Assembly: GCF_024273195.1 (NCBI RefSeq)
Contig: NZ_JAMZCU010000006.1
Location: 186,001 to 250,000, forward strand
Reading direction: 5' to 3'
Length of the DNA: 64,000 bases
Source: Devosia ureilytica
GTDB taxonomy: Bacteria > Pseudomonadota > Alphaproteobacteria > Rhizobiales > Devosiaceae
The notes under the pieces were generated by a model. It saw only the letters and a program-made list of their open reading frames with translations. It had not been told where the DNA came from and did no database searches. This document shows positions 52,866 through 62,487 of the stretch, piece after piece. Made by a program: the position numbers and the translations under genes. The number at the start of each line of letters is the position of its first letter. Position 1 is the first letter of the stretch.

Positions 52866-55339
52866 TTCTTGAAGTCCGTCTGCTTGGAAATCGGATCGGT
52901 GGCGTCCAGGGTGACCTTGTTGATCAACCTGCTGGCATCGAACCAGGGTACGAAGATCACGCCGCTGGGCATGCGGTTGCGCCCTTGGGTTTCAATGCGA
53001 CAACGAATCTCGCCTCGCCTCGACACGATGCGCACTTCCATTCCCTGGTTGAATCCTCTTTCGCGGGCATCAGCGGCGTTCATGAAGCAAACCGCTCCGG
53101 GGAAGGCCTTGTACAGTTCTGGAACACGCATGGTCATCGACCCGGAGTGCCAGTGCTCCAGCACCCGGCCAGTCACCAGCCAGAGATCGTATTCGTCGTC
53201 AGGCGACTCGGCGGGCGGTTCGTAGGGGACAGCGAGAATGACGGCGCGCTTGTCCGCCTGACCGTAGAATTCGACTTCAGAACCGGGTGTCACGTAGGGG
53301 TCGTAGCCCTCGCGGAAGCGCCAAAGAGTTTCCTCGCCGTCGACGACGGGCCAGCGAAGACCACGAACCTCGTGATAGGTGTCGTAGGGCGCGAGATCAT
53401 GTCCGTGTCCACGACCGAACTCGGCATACTCCTCGAAGAGGCCCTTCTGCGGATAGAAGCCGAATGCCGCGGCCTCCCAATTGTCGTACTCGGAGCTGAC
53501 CTCCGACTCGGAGAACTTGTCGACCTTGCCATTGCGGTAGAGGACGTCGAACAGGGTCTTGCCTCTATAATCCGGGTTTGCGTCCAGCACGTCAGCGGGC
53601 CACACCTCATCTGTGGTGAAGTACTTGGAGAACTCCATCAGCTGCCAGAGATCGGACCTGGCATCGCCTGGCGCATCGACCAGTTGGTGCCAGACGTGGG
53701 TGCGGCGCTCTGCGTTCCCATACGCGCCTTCTTTCTCGACCCACATGGCTGCTGGCAGGACGATGTCCGCGGCGCTTGCAGTGATGGTCGGATAGGCGTC
53801 CGAGACGACGATCAGATTGTCCGGGTTCCGATAGCCCGGATAGGTTTCATTGCTGTTGTTCGGCGCCGCCTGAAGGTTGTTGTTGACCTGTATCCAATAG
53901 AAATTCAGGTCGCCGTCCTTGAGACGCCGGTCCTGCTCAACGGCATGATAGCCAGGCTCGGCCGGCAAGAGCCCAGCGGGCAGTCGCCATATCTCCTCGG
54001 CATGATGGCGGTGCTCATCGTTGGTTACCACCATGTCCGCTGGTAGGCGATGGGCAAACGTGCCGACCTCGCGCGCCGTCCCGCAGGCCGATGGCTGACC
54101 CGTCAGCGAGAAGGGACTATTGCCCGGTTCGGAGATTTTGCCGGTCAGGAGGTGCAGATTGTAGACCATCTGGTTGGCCCAGACGCCACGAACATGCTGG
54201 TTGAATCCCATGGTCCAAAGCGACATGACTTTCGTGGAGGGATCTGCGTAGAGCTCGGCCAGTTCCTCGAGGAACCCATGCTCCACCCCGCTGATCTCCG
54301 AAGCGCGCTCCAACGTGTATTCCGAGACAAGCTCACTGAAGGCCTCGAAATCGATCGGGTCCATCTGGCCGGCCGTCGCGGCGCCAGTGGCCGCTTGTTC
54401 CAGAGGATGCTCGGGACGCAATCCATAGCCGATGTCGGTCATGCCGCGCATGAACTTGGTATGCTTGTTGACGAAATCCTCGTTGACTCGACCAGTCGTG
54501 ATGATGTGGTTGGCGATGTAGTTCAGGATCGCCAGGTCCGTTCCTGGCTTGAAGATGATCGGGACGTCGGCCAGATCCATGCTTCGATGGGTGAAAGTCG
54601 AAAGCACCGCGCAGCGTACATGGGGATTGCCGAGGCGTCGATCGGCAAGACGCGTCCAGAGGATCGGATGCATCTCGGCCATGTTCGAGCCCCAGAGAAC
54701 GAAGGCGTCGGCATGCTCGAAGTCGTCGTAGCATCCCATCGGCTCGTCGATGCCAAAAGTGCGCATGAAAGCGGTGGCGGCCGAGGCCATGCAGTGTCGT
54801 GCGTTGGGGTCGAGATTGTTGGAGCGGAAGCCGGCGCGCATCAGCTTGGTCGCGGCATAGCCTTCGAAGATCGTCCACTGTCCGGAGCCGAACATGCCAA
54901 GTGCCTTCGGACCCTTCTCACGCAGCACCTGTTTGACCTTGTCGGACATCACCGTGAAGGCCTCGTCCCATGTGACGGGCTCCAGCTCGCCATTCTTGTC
55001 GTAAACGCCTCCGGTCCGACGCATCAAAGGGGTCGTGAGGCGGTCCTCGCCGTACATGATCTTGGAGAGAAAGTAGCCTTTCACGCAGTTCAGGCCACGG
55101 TTCACCTCGGCCTGCATGTCGCCGTGGGTAGCGACCACATGTCCGTCCTTGACCCCGACCATCACGCCACAGCCCGTGCCGCAGAAACGGCAAGGTGCCT
55201 TCGACCACTTTATCTCGAGCGTCTCGACGCCCCCGGCGACCGGTTGCGCGGCCGCGGGCAAGGCTATGCCGGCAGCTGCCGCCGCGACCGCAGCGGCTTG
55301 AGCCTTCAGGACGTCACGTCGGTTGAGCTCCAGTGTCAT
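52835..55339 (-). CDS. napA: Periplasmic nitrate reductase catalytic subunit NapA
   Basis: An 834-residue molybdoenzyme that reduces nitrate to nitrite. A Tat signal is present ([28 protein letters not shown]). The [4Fe-4S] cysteines lie in [13 protein letters not shown] and a later GLNCVKGYF, and the bis-MGD ligand Cys is within [39 protein letters not shown] is typical. It is matured with NapD, whose gene overlaps its start by 26 bp. ATG 55339 is used, since a longer frame would reach into napD. Confidence 0.97.
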   Translation of the reverse strand: MTLELNRRDVLKAQAAAVAAAAAGIALPAAAQPVAGGVETLEIKWSKAPCRFCGTGCGVMVGVKDGHVVATHGDMQAEVNRGLNCVKGYFLSKIMYGEDRLTTPLMRRTGGVYDKNGELEPVTWDEAFTVMSDKVKQVLREKGPKALGMFGSGQWTIFEGYAATKLMRAGFRSNNLDPNARHCMASAATAFMRTFGIDEPMGCYDDFEHADAFVLWGSNMAEMHPILWTRLADRRLGNPHVRCAVLSTFTHRSMDLADVPIIFKPGTDLAILNYIANHIITTGRVNEDFVNKHTKFMRGMTDIGYGLRPEHPLEQAATGAATAGQMDPIDFEAFSELVSEYTLERASEISGVEHGFLEELAELYADPSTKVMSLWTMGFNQHVRGVWANQMVYNLHLLTGKISEPGNSPFSLTGQPSACGTAREVGTFAHRLPADMVVTNDEHRHHAEEIWRLPAGLLPAEPGYHAVEQDRRLKDGDLNFYWIQVNNNLQAAPNNSNETYPGYRNPDNLIVVSDAYPTITASAADIVLPAAMWVEKEGAYGNAERRTHVWHQLVDAPGDARSDLWQLMEFSKYFTTDEVWPADVLDANPDYRGKTLFDVLYRNGKVDKFSESEVSSEYDNWEAAAFGFYPQKGLFEEYAEFGRGHGHDLAPYDTYHEVRGLRWPVVDGEETLWRFREGYDPYVTPGSEVEFYGQADKRAVILAVPYEPPAESPDDEYDLWLVTGRVLEHWHSGSMTMRVPELYKAFPGAVCFMNAADARERGFNQGMEVRIVSRRGEIRCRIETQGRNRMPSGVIFVPWFDASRLINKVTLDATDPISKQTDFKKCAVKIIPVA

Positions 55340-55652
55340 GACGCATCTCCTCCTCAACGACGGCTTGTTCGAACACCATGCTGGCGGCAAGTACTCCGCC
55401 CATCAGGTTTATCGTGGTCAGCTTCTCGCCCAGTTCGCCAGGACCGCTTCCCTCGAGCACAAGGACGATCTTGCCCTCGCCACTTGCGACCACTTCCACA
55501 CCCGGCATTTCCGCCAGGCGTTGGGAAAGGTCGGGAACTAGCGACGGAAGCGCGCGTACGATCGCGCTGGAGACATGATGCCGGGATGTCTTGTTCGCGC
55601 CGATCCTGCCCAGCATGACGTCCCGGCGGGTCAATGCGTTGTCATTGGCCAT
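55314..55652 (-). CDS. napD: NapA signal-peptide chaperone NapD
   Basis: A 112-residue protein with a NapD ferredoxin-like chaperone domain ([44 protein letters not shown]). NapD binds the NapA Tat peptide and delays export until cofactor loading. The N-terminal [17 protein letters not shown] is an extension also seen in other alphaproteobacterial NapD proteins. ATG 55652 avoids an upstream frame that overlaps napE. It overlaps napA by 26 bp. Confidence 0.9.
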   Translation of the reverse strand: MANDNALTRRDVMLGRIGANKTSRHHVSSAIVRALPSLVPDLSQRLAEMPGVEVVASGEGKIVLVLEGSGPGELGEKLTTINLMGGVLAASMVFEQAVVEEEMRHDTGAQPT

Positions 55653-55654
55653 GA

Positions 55655-55843
55655 TCAATGCCCCCCCGTAGGTGGACCGGGTGGGCCGAAGATCATCTGC
55701 CAGATCCAAACAACCAGGCCATAGCTGCCGACGAAGACGACAGCAACGATCGGCCAGATGCCGAAGGCCAGCACCAGGAATGCGATGATTTCTGAGCGCC
55801 GCCTTGACGGCGTCGTGACGCCTGCTTCAGGATGCTCGGTCAT
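55655..55843 (-). CDS. napE: Small membrane protein NapE
   Basis: A 62-residue protein with one membrane helix (SEIIAFLVLAFGIWPIVAVVFVGSYGLVVWIWQMIFG). The RRRSEIIAFLxLAxxIWPI start is the NapE signature. Its role is unclear. It is the first gene of the napEDABC operon and sits three bases before napD. Confidence 0.92.
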   Translation of the reverse strand: MTEHPEAGVTTPSRRRSEIIAFLVLAFGIWPIVAVVFVGSYGLVVWIWQMIFGPPGPPTGGH

Positions 55844-55974
55844 GCCTCAACCAGCCCGATCTTCATCCACTCAAACTCACAAGGAGTTTAAAGGCGTCAT
55901 CTCGAAGGTCAACCCACGATTTGCCGATATTGTGATCACGTTAAGAAAGAAGGTCGTCTTTTCGTCATGCTAGT

Positions 55975-55988
55975 TTGCGTTTTCGCAG
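55975..55988. promoter_or_regulatory. NnrR-like box between napE and ccmI
   Basis: TTGCGTTTTCGCAG matches 13 of 14 positions of a palindromic TTGCGnnnnCGCAA site, as used by the NO-responsive regulator NnrR in alphaproteobacteria. It lies about 132 bp upstream of napE and 100 bp upstream of ccmI, so it could serve both. A second dyad with core GTGATCAC is at about 55930-55944. Confidence 0.6.
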
Positions 55989-56087
55989 GGATGGTCATTG
56001 ATCTTTTCGGTAAGGCGATGATCGTTCTCGCCCGAGAGCAGCCGTCGACCTTGAAAATATGATGCATTTTCTCAGTAAATACTTCGC

Positions 56088-57149
56088 ATGATTTCGGTTT
56101 GGATAGCAGCGCTGGTGGGAGCGCTGTTGGTCTTGGGCTGGTTGCTGCAGTCATACTGGAGCGCCTCGGGCGACGCGAGACGTGAAGCTGGCCCAACGGA
56201 GCCCTTCCGGGATGTGCTCGCGGAGATAGAGGCCGACACGGTGTCAGGAAAGCTGTCGGTCAATGAAGCGGAAGTCGCAAAAGCGGAACTCGCCCGTGAA
56301 GTGCTCAGGGCTCGGCACGAAGCCCACACCTCACCGAAACAGTCCTTCGGGCCGGGGATGATGGTGACAGGTGCACTGCTGATCGTTGGTTTGACTGTCG
56401 GGGGCTACGCGACCCACGGAAGCCCTCATTTGCCCGGACGGCCCCTAGCCGAGCGAACGGAGGCGACAGGCTATGAGAGCCTTGTACAGCGTATCGAGTC
56501 CCACCTACTGGGTGATCCCGATGATGCGGATGGATGGCGTGCACTTGCGACCCTGAGAATGGAAATGGGTGCATTCGAGCAAGCCGCTGAGGCATATCGC
56601 ACGGCACTGGGAATAGGTCCTGCAACGGCCGATGGGCAGACGGATCTGGCGGAGGCTCTTCTATTCCTTGGTAGCGGCGCTGCCCGCGCGGAAGCCATGG
56701 AGCTCTTGCGCTCCGCCGCCACATCGGACGAGACCCATGTTCGATCCAGGCTCTATCTCGCATCGGAGCTGACGCGTGCCGGTGAGAAAGACGAAGCTAT
56801 ACAGCGTTGGCAACAAGCGATGGAAATGGCAGCCGGAGATGAACCCTGGCTGGATGCCGCTCGACAGGGGCTCGTCGTGGCCCGGGGAGGTGGCGATGCA
56901 ACGCTGGTCGACGAGGCCGAAATGATCTCCGGCATGGTCGAAGGGTTGCACGCAAGGTTGTTCGCCGATGGCGGCAGCCTAGAGGAGTGGACGCAGCTGG
57001 TCAGGTCGTATCTCGTATTGAACGATCCAGCGAGCGCTCAACGATCCTATGACGCCGCTGTGTTGGCCTATCCATTGGCCTCCGTGCGGCAGGATCTTGA
57101 CGCGCTCGCGTCGGATGCCGGCCTCGCAACGGAAGGAGAAGGCGAATGA
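56088..57149 (+). CDS. ccmI: Cytochrome c maturation protein CcmI
   Basis: A 353-residue apocytochrome chaperone. It has two membrane helices (ISVWIAALVGALLVLGWLLQ at 2-21 and MMVTGALLIVGLTVGGYA near 90-107) with a short cytoplasmic loop between, then a periplasmic TPR-rich domain: DDADGWRALATLRMEMGAFEQAAEAYRTALG and ETHVRSRLYLASELTRAGEKDEAIQRWQQAM. CcmI presents the apocytochrome to the haem lyase. It is divergent from napE and overlaps ccmE by four bases (57146-57149). Confidence 0.88.
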   Translation: MISVWIAALVGALLVLGWLLQSYWSASGDARREAGPTEPFRDVLAEIEADTVSGKLSVNEAEVAKAELAREVLRARHEAHTSPKQSFGPGMMVTGALLIVGLTVGGYATHGSPHLPGRPLAERTEATGYESLVQRIESHLLGDPDDADGWRALATLRMEMGAFEQAAEAYRTALGIGPATADGQTDLAEALLFLGSGAARAEAMELLRSAATSDETHVRSRLYLASELTRAGEKDEAIQRWQQAMEMAAGDEPWLDAARQGLVVARGGGDATLVDEAEMISGMVEGLHARLFADGGSLEEWTQLVRSYLVLNDPASAQRSYDAAVLAYPLASVRQDLDALASDAGLATEGEGE

Positions 57150-57619
57150 CCAGTGGGGCCAGTGGCCGGAAAGGCTTCACTCGCAAGCAGAAGCGGCTTG
57201 TGATCATCGCAGGCTTGGCAGTTGTATTGGCCATCTCCACCGCCCTGGTGCTGACGGCGTTGCGCGATCAAATCGTATTCTTCTATGCGCCCAGCGATTT
57301 GTCGACCCGAGAGGTCGCGCCGGGTCAGCCGATTCGACTCGGGGGCTTGGTCAAGGAAAGCAGTTGGTCGCGCAGTGGCCAGGAGAATGTTTTCGTCATT
57401 ACCGATGGTGCGCAAGAAATATCGACCCGGTTCACCGGAATCCTCCCGGATCTCTTCCGGGAAGGACAAGGCGTTGTCGCCGAGGGCGCCATCGCCGCTG
57501 ATGGTCGTTTCGAGGCGAGCAATGTTCTCGCCAAGCATGACGAGAACTATGTGCCAAAGGAAGTCGTCGAAGCTCTGAAAGCGCAAGGAGAATGGCGCGC
57601 GGAGAGTGCAGAGCAGTGA
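57146..57619 (+). CDS. ccmE: Periplasmic haem chaperone CcmE
   Basis: A 157-residue chaperone with one N-terminal membrane helix (RLVIIAGLAVVLAISTALVLTAL) and a beta-barrel OB-fold. The haem-binding site is LAKHDENYVPKEV, with the covalent His and the HxxxY Tyr. It receives haem from CcmC and hands it to CcmF. It overlaps the ccmI stop and the ccmF start. No ccmABCD genes are in the window. Confidence 0.94.
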   Translation: MTSGASGRKGFTRKQKRLVIIAGLAVVLAISTALVLTALRDQIVFFYAPSDLSTREVAPGQPIRLGGLVKESSWSRSGQENVFVITDGAQEISTRFTGILPDLFREGQGVVAEGAIAADGRFEASNVLAKHDENYVPKEVVEALKAQGEWRAESAEQ

Positions 57620-59613
57620 GCATCGAGATCGGGCATTTCGCATTGTTACTGGCAGCGTCGGTCGCCACCGTGGCCGCGATGGGTGGACTATCTCTATGGC
57701 GCGGTGGCGCCCGCCTCGCTGCGGTCATGCGGCGCGCAGCCCTTCTGCAATTCATCTTGGTCGCTGTGTCTTTCGTCACGATCGTGCAAGCGTTCGTGGT
57801 GTCGGATTTCTCATTGCGCTTGGCCGCGAGCCATTCCCATTCCCTCAAGCCTCTCATCTTCAAGATCTCCGGCGTCTGGGGCAATCACGAAGGCTCGATG
57901 CTGCTTTGGGTGCTGATCCTGGTGCTGTTCGGTGCGCTGGTCGCCGCATTGGGCAAGCGGCTTCCGTCCGATCTATGCAATCTGGTGCTGGGTACGCAGA
58001 GCCTTCTCACGGCAGCGTTTGCCGGATTCCTGCTGTTCACTTCAAACCCATTCGAGCGCTTGGAACTGCCTCCGCTCGAGGGCAACGACCTGAACCCGAT
58101 ACTGCAGGACTTCGGGCTCGCAGTGCATCCGCCACTGCTCTACGCAGGCTATGTGGGATTCTCGATCTGCTTTTCCTTTGCCATCGCCGCCCTGGTATCG
58201 GGGCGCATCGATCAGGCCTGGGCGCGCTGGGTTCGACCCTGGACCATGCTGAGCTGGACCTTTCTCACCCTTGGCATCGCCATGGGATCGTATTGGGCCT
58301 ACTACGAACTCGGCTGGGGAGGCTGGTGGTTCTGGGACCCAGTGGAGAATGCCAGCTTCATGCCGTGGCTGGCGGGTACCGCTTTGCTCCATTCGGCGCT
58401 GGTGATGGAGAAGCGGAACGCTCTGAAGATCTGGACCATCTTTCTCGCCATCATAACCTTCTCCCTCTCGCTCCTGGGCACGTTTCTCGTTCGCTCTGGC
58501 ATCCTGACCTCGGTCCATACGTTCGCCAGCGATCCGACGCGCGGACTTGTGATCCTGGCAATGTTGGCGATGTTGATAGGCAGCGCGTTCCTGCTGTTCG
58601 CGATCCGCGCGCCAGCGTTGCGCCAAGGTGGACTGTTCGCACCCATCAGCCGCGAAGGAGCTCTGATTCTCAACAACCTCTTCCTGGCGACCGCCGTAGG
58701 TGCCGTCCTGATCGGAACTCTGTATCCCCTGTTGCTCGACGCACTCACCGGCACCACCATCTCGGTCGGCGCTCCCTTTTTCAACCTGACCTTTGGGGCG
58801 CTGATGGCCCCGCTCTTGCTCGTCTTGCCCTTCGGTCCGCTGTTGGCATGGAAACGTGCGGATCTGGTCGCAGCCGGCCAACGACTTCTGGGGGTGGCGG
58901 TCCTGACGGTGGGCCTCGTCATCGTCGTGATGGCCCTGCGTGGTGTGTCCGTTTCGCTGGTGCCGGTCGGGCTCCTGCTCGGGTTCTGGGTGATGTTGGG
59001 TTCGTTCGCGGAGCTGATCGAGCGTAGCAAGCTGGGTCGCATCGCCGTTGGCGAGAGTCTTCGCAGGCTCAAGGGTCTGCCGCCCTCTATCTGGTCGACC
59101 GCAGCGGCCCATTGCGGTGTGGGGCTCACGGTATTGGGGATCGTTTCGGTGACGGCGTGGGAGACGGAACTGGTCACTACGCTCAACCCCGGGCAAGAAG
59201 CGATGCTCTCCGGCTACCGCATCCAGTTCGACAGTTTCGATCAAGGACGAGGGATGAACTACCTCGTGGATAGTGGTCGCTTCACCATCACAGCACCGTC
59301 CGGTGCGCAGTCAGAGATGGTACCCGAGCGACGTACGTACTTTGCCAGTGGAATGCCCACTACCGAGGCGGCAATCAGGACGGACGGTTTGTCGCAGTTC
59401 TATCTTCAGCTCGGAGAACCTCAGTCCGACACGCATGTGGTTCGGGCCTGGTACAAGCCGAACATCCTTCTCCTCTGGATCGGGGCCCTGGTCATGGCCG
59501 GCGCTGGGAGCTATTCGCTGCTGGACCGTCGCCGACGCGTTGGGGTGCCCGGTGCAAGTCGTTATAGTTCAAGCGTTGCCCGGGGCCCGAGCACCCCGTC
59601 CGGCATTGCGTGA
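57616..59613 (+). CDS. ccmF: Haem lyase subunit CcmF
   Basis: A 665-residue polytopic haem lyase subunit with about 13 to 15 helices. The WWD haem-handling domain is GWWFWDPVENASFMPWLAGTALLHSA (about 241-265), and HEGSMLLWVLILVLFG and HPPLLYAGYVGFSICF are further conserved His-bearing segments. GTG 57616 is the start: it overlaps the ccmE stop (GTGA) and follows GGAGAG. The C-terminal tail after the last helix is Ser/Pro-rich. The usual ccmG and ccmH do not follow, so this is a partial set. Confidence 0.94.
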   Translation: MSIEIGHFALLLAASVATVAAMGGLSLWRGGARLAAVMRRAALLQFILVAVSFVTIVQAFVVSDFSLRLAASHSHSLKPLIFKISGVWGNHEGSMLLWVLILVLFGALVAALGKRLPSDLCNLVLGTQSLLTAAFAGFLLFTSNPFERLELPPLEGNDLNPILQDFGLAVHPPLLYAGYVGFSICFSFAIAALVSGRIDQAWARWVRPWTMLSWTFLTLGIAMGSYWAYYELGWGGWWFWDPVENASFMPWLAGTALLHSALVMEKRNALKIWTIFLAIITFSLSLLGTFLVRSGILTSVHTFASDPTRGLVILAMLAMLIGSAFLLFAIRAPALRQGGLFAPISREGALILNNLFLATAVGAVLIGTLYPLLLDALTGTTISVGAPFFNLTFGALMAPLLLVLPFGPLLAWKRADLVAAGQRLLGVAVLTVGLVIVVMALRGVSVSLVPVGLLLGFWVMLGSFAELIERSKLGRIAVGESLRRLKGLPPSIWSTAAAHCGVGLTVLGIVSVTAWETELVTTLNPGQEAMLSGYRIQFDSFDQGRGMNYLVDSGRFTITAPSGAQSEMVPERRTYFASGMPTTEAAIRTDGLSQFYLQLGEPQSDTHVVRAWYKPNILLLWIGALVMAGAGSYSLLDRRRRVGVPGASRYSSSVARGPSTPSGIA

Positions 59614-59640
59614 CACCTTTATGGGGGTTGGTTGCTGAGC

Positions 59641-60072
59641 CTACCGACTGTTTAGAATCCGCAGGGCTGATGCTTTGAATCTCGGCTTCTGCAGGACGAG
59701 GTCCGCGATTGCGGAATCGATCCGCCGTGCCAGAAGTCGAGCAAACAAGGACGAGCTCTCGGGTTCAACGAGGCGCAGAAACCACTGTCGGAGCGGCCGC
59801 AGATTGATGGGCCCTGTGCCGCTGAGCGCGCGGTAGAGGTTGCGAGTTAGCGCGGAGCACGTCGAGACCGGAGCGCGCTCCAGAACGATTTCCCGGATGG
59901 AGTTGGACACCGCATCCCAATTGCCACCGGCGATGTGATGGAGCACGTTGCCGAAGTGCGGGTGCTGTTTGAGGTTCGCCAGCAGAACTGCGATCAGCTC
60001 CTCGACAGCGATCGCATTGCCGTCGCTGCGCAGCAGGGCCTCGCAATGCGGAGAAATCGGTTCCAGTTTCAT
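59641..60072 (-). CDS. Hypothetical protein under a possible FNR/NnrR-like site
   Basis: A 143-residue protein with no recognised family, helical and rich in Arg/Leu: ELIAVLLANLKQHPHFGNVLHHIAGGNWDAV, then RALSGTGPINLRPLRQWFLRLVE and SALRILNSR. Several His residues (HPHF, HHI) might bind a metal. It is convergent with ccmF and has an FNR/NnrR-like box 55 bp upstream (60127-60140), so it probably belongs to the local anaerobic or NO response. Confidence 0.6.
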   Translation of the reverse strand: MKLEPISPHCEALLRSDGNAIAVEELIAVLLANLKQHPHFGNVLHHIAGGNWDAVSNSIREIVLERAPVSTCSALTRNLYRALSGTGPINLRPLRQWFLRLVEPESSSLFARLLARRIDSAIADLVLQKPRFKASALRILNSR

Positions 60073-60126
60073 CTCTTGCTCCTACCCGTGGTCAGATCGA
60101 GCATAGAGCTGAGATTGGAGTGGTCT

Positions 60127-60140
60127 TTGTTGCGGAGCAA
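60127..60140. promoter_or_regulatory. FNR/NnrR-like box upstream of the 143-residue gene
   Basis: TTGTTGCGGAGCAA has the TTG-n8-CAA form and the right 14-bp length for CRP/FNR-family sites. It lies 55 bp upstream of the minus-strand gene starting at 60072. Confidence 0.5.
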
Positions 60141-60179
60141 ACGGCTGCGCTCCACCGGCGATGCAAGACCAGTTGTCGT

Positions 60180-60434
60180 CTAAAGGGTCGGCAAGCGCTG
60201 CAGGAATTCCCGATTGCGACAATACTCGGGGGCGGACGCCAGGTGGACCTCGGTTTTTACGAGCTTGGCACATTCATTGGCGTCGGTGCAGAACATGCAC
60301 CTATTGACGGCGCCACGCAATTCCTGCGCGGCATAGATGCTGCCAGGTACGTGCGCTGAGAGATCGCGGTTCATGGCGACGGCCATGTCGAACATGCGGT
60401 CGGTGCGGGCGAACATGCTTCCAATAAATGACAT
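60180..60434 (-). CDS. DUF6455 small cysteine protein
   Basis: An 84-residue protein with four Cys in the pattern of DUF6455: RCMFCTDANEC (C46, C49, C55) and EYCRNREFLQRL (C72), likely a small metal or Fe-S site. An AQELRGAVNRC segment precedes it as in the family. DUF6455 proteins are common near redox and denitrification genes in alphaproteobacteria; the function is unknown. FNR/NnrR-like boxes lie in its upstream gap. Confidence 0.8.
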   Translation of the reverse strand: MSFIGSMFARTDRMFDMAVAMNRDLSAHVPGSIYAAQELRGAVNRCMFCTDANECAKLVKTEVHLASAPEYCRNREFLQRLPTL

Positions 60435-60487
60435 CGGTCAGTCCTCCAGTGGTTCGGTCCACAATAGCACAGCGCCGGTCATCGTCC

Positions 60488-60501
60488 TTGATCCGGAGCA
60501 A
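60488..60501. promoter_or_regulatory. FNR-like box in the DUF6455/ABC divergent gap
   Basis: TTGATCCGGAGCAA matches the FNR consensus TTGATnnnnATCAA except one base in the second half. It lies 54 bp from the DUF6455 start and about 170 bp from the substrate-binding gene. Confidence 0.55.
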
Positions 60502-60540
60502 ACCAGCGTTCTTTAGGCAGTGGCCCAATCGCATTGCTGT

Positions 60541-60554
60541 TTGATCTGCCGCAA
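60541..60554. promoter_or_regulatory. Second FNR/NnrR-like box in the same gap
   Basis: TTGATCTGCCGCAA combines an FNR left half (TTGAT) with an NnrR-like right half (CGCAA). It is 115 bp before the TTG start of the substrate-binding protein, a position suited to activating that operon. Confidence 0.55.
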
Positions 60555-60668
60555 ACAGCCAAAAGAAAACATGACTAGAAAACTCGATTTAAGCGGGCGT
60601 GTCGCCCGCTCTCATCTTGGCTCCGGTGAGCAACCCGAGTAGCAACTCGACATACGCAGGACATAGCC

Positions 60669-61661
60669 TTGAGCACTTCCTTCAAGATCACGCGTCGCAC
60701 AGCCCTGGTTGGCCTTGCGGGCACTGCCATTACTCTTGCCACACCTGCTCTTTTGCGGGCAGCACCTGCCGCGCGGCTGGCGCTCTACGGCCCGCCGGCC
60801 GGACCCACCATTACCCTTGCCCATGCGGTGGCGACAGGAGCGCTGGGCGAGATCGCGCAAGATGTCAGCCTAACCGTTTGGCGAAATCCGGATGAGCTGC
60901 GTGCCGGGCTGACCTCTGGAACCATCGACCTTTCCGTGGTGCCCGCCCAGGCGGCGGCGACGCTCTACAATCGCGGCATGGGCGTTAGGCTGGTCAATGT
61001 GATGACCAACGGCCTGCTCTATGTCATCGCGCCCGAACAGATGCTCAACGGCTTTGCCGATCTCGCCGGCAAGCGCCTGGCCGTGCCATTCCCCAACGAC
61101 ACGCCGGACTTCATCGTGCGCGCCCTGCTGGCCAGGCACGGCATTGCCGACAGCGTCGAGCTGACGCCGGCAGGCTCCCCCATGGAAGCGGCCCAACTGC
61201 TCATGACCGGTCGCATCGATGCGGCTGTCTTGTCCGAGCCTGTCGCGACCGTGATTGGCATCCGCGGCCGTGAAGCCGGTCGTACCCTTGCGCGCGCGAT
61301 CAACCTTCAGGAGGAATGGGGGCGGGTCACGGGCCTGGGACCGGTCGTTCCGCAGGCCGGTCTGGCCGTGACCAAGCGCTTCAGCGAGGACCATGGCGAC
61401 CTTATTGCGCCGCTCCAGGCCCTTCTGGTAAATGCCACCGCCCAGATGATCGGTGCTCCCGCCGAGGCGGCCGAGCACGCCTCGGGACCGCTTGAGCAAC
61501 CCGCGTCCGTGCTGGCGCAATCCATCCCGCACTGCAACCTGACGGCAACCCCGGCATCGGAAGCGCGGCCAGCGCTGGAGGCCATGTTCTCGCTGATGGC
61601 TGAGAGCGATCCGGCAATCATCGGCGGCAGACTGCCCGACGATGGCTTCTATGCGCTCTAA
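60669..61661 (+). CDS. Tat-exported ABC substrate-binding protein (NMT1/TauA-like)
   Basis: A 330-residue periplasmic protein with a Tat-type signal (FKITRRTALVGLAGTAITLATPALLRA). The mature fold reads like nitrate/sulfonate/thiamine-precursor binding proteins: PTITLAHAVATGAL, LTSGTIDLSVVPAQAAATLYN, LAGKRLAVPFPNDTPDFIVRALL, and AQLLMTGRIDAAVLSEPVATVIG. The ligand is unknown. TTG 60669 is taken as the start, with AGGA about seven bases before. It forms an operon with the permease, ATPase and NnrS genes, 13 bp before the permease. Confidence 0.87.
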   Translation: MSTSFKITRRTALVGLAGTAITLATPALLRAAPAARLALYGPPAGPTITLAHAVATGALGEIAQDVSLTVWRNPDELRAGLTSGTIDLSVVPAQAAATLYNRGMGVRLVNVMTNGLLYVIAPEQMLNGFADLAGKRLAVPFPNDTPDFIVRALLARHGIADSVELTPAGSPMEAAQLLMTGRIDAAVLSEPVATVIGIRGREAGRTLARAINLQEEWGRVTGLGPVVPQAGLAVTKRFSEDHGDLIAPLQALLVNATAQMIGAPAEAAEHASGPLEQPASVLAQSIPHCNLTATPASEARPALEAMFSLMAESDPAIIGGRLPDDGFYAL

Positions 61662-61674
61662 CAAGTGAGGCCGC

Positions 61675-62487
61675 ATGGTGGGCTTTGTGGGTGATCGTCT
61701 CGGCCGCTTGGGCCGGTTCGCCTGGTCAGGCTGGTCGGGACTCGCCGCTGTCGCCCTACTGGCCGCGGTGTGGCAGGCGGGGCACGAGGCCTATGGCGAC
61801 TTCATCCTGCCAAGTCCGATGGCCACGGCGCTCGCTGCCATTGGATTGTTGGCTGCACCCGAGAACTGGACCCTGTTGCTCGTCACGATGCGACGCGCGC
61901 TGTCGGGTTTTTTCCTTGCCGGTATTCTGGGAGCACTGTTGGGGGTGATCGCCGGCTATGCGCCGGCAGTGATGCGACTGTCGCGGCCTCTGCTGACGGT
62001 GGCCCTCGGGGTGCCGCCCATCGCCTGGATCGTTCTGACGATGATTTGGTTCGGCGCTTCCGACGCCACAGTCGCCGCGACGATCCTGGTATCGGCCACA
62101 CCGGTTGTCTTCGTGGCCGGGGCCGAGGGAGTCATGACACGCGACAGGGGCCTCGATGCCATGGCCGAGGTCTTCGGCGCAGGTCCGATCCGGCGCTTCC
62201 TGAGCGTCGGTCTGCGGCAAGTTTGCGCCCACCTGCTGCCGGCCCTGGCCCTGGCTCTGGGCACGAGCTTCAAGGTGGCGGTCATGGCAGAGCTGCTGGC
62301 CAATGCCGGCGGCGTCGGCGGCGCCCTGGCGCGCACGCGGGCAATGCTCGACATCACTGGCGCCCTCGCGTGGGTCATGCTGTCGGTCGTCGCCCTGGTG
62401 GTTGGCGAATACGGGCTCGTCAGGCCTGTGCGCGCCGAATTGGAACGCTGGCGCGAGGCTGCACAGCCCTGGGGAGTGAAGCGATGA
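61675..62487 (+). CDS. ABC transporter permease (SsuC/TauC-like)
   Basis: A 270-residue permease of the sulfonate/nitrate/taurine type with about six helices. The contact loop reads VFGAGPIRRFLSVGLRQVCAHLLPALALALGTSFKVAVMAELL, and LLTVALGVPPIAWIVLTMIWFG is the preceding family segment. It works with the binding protein and ATPase. The stop overlaps the ATPase ATG (62484-62487). Confidence 0.88.
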   Translation: MVGFVGDRLGRLGRFAWSGWSGLAAVALLAAVWQAGHEAYGDFILPSPMATALAAIGLLAAPENWTLLLVTMRRALSGFFLAGILGALLGVIAGYAPAVMRLSRPLLTVALGVPPIAWIVLTMIWFGASDATVAATILVSATPVVFVAGAEGVMTRDRGLDAMAEVFGAGPIRRFLSVGLRQVCAHLLPALALALGTSFKVAVMAELLANAGGVGGALARTRAMLDITGALAWVMLSVVALVVGEYGLVRPVRAELERWREAAQPWGVKR

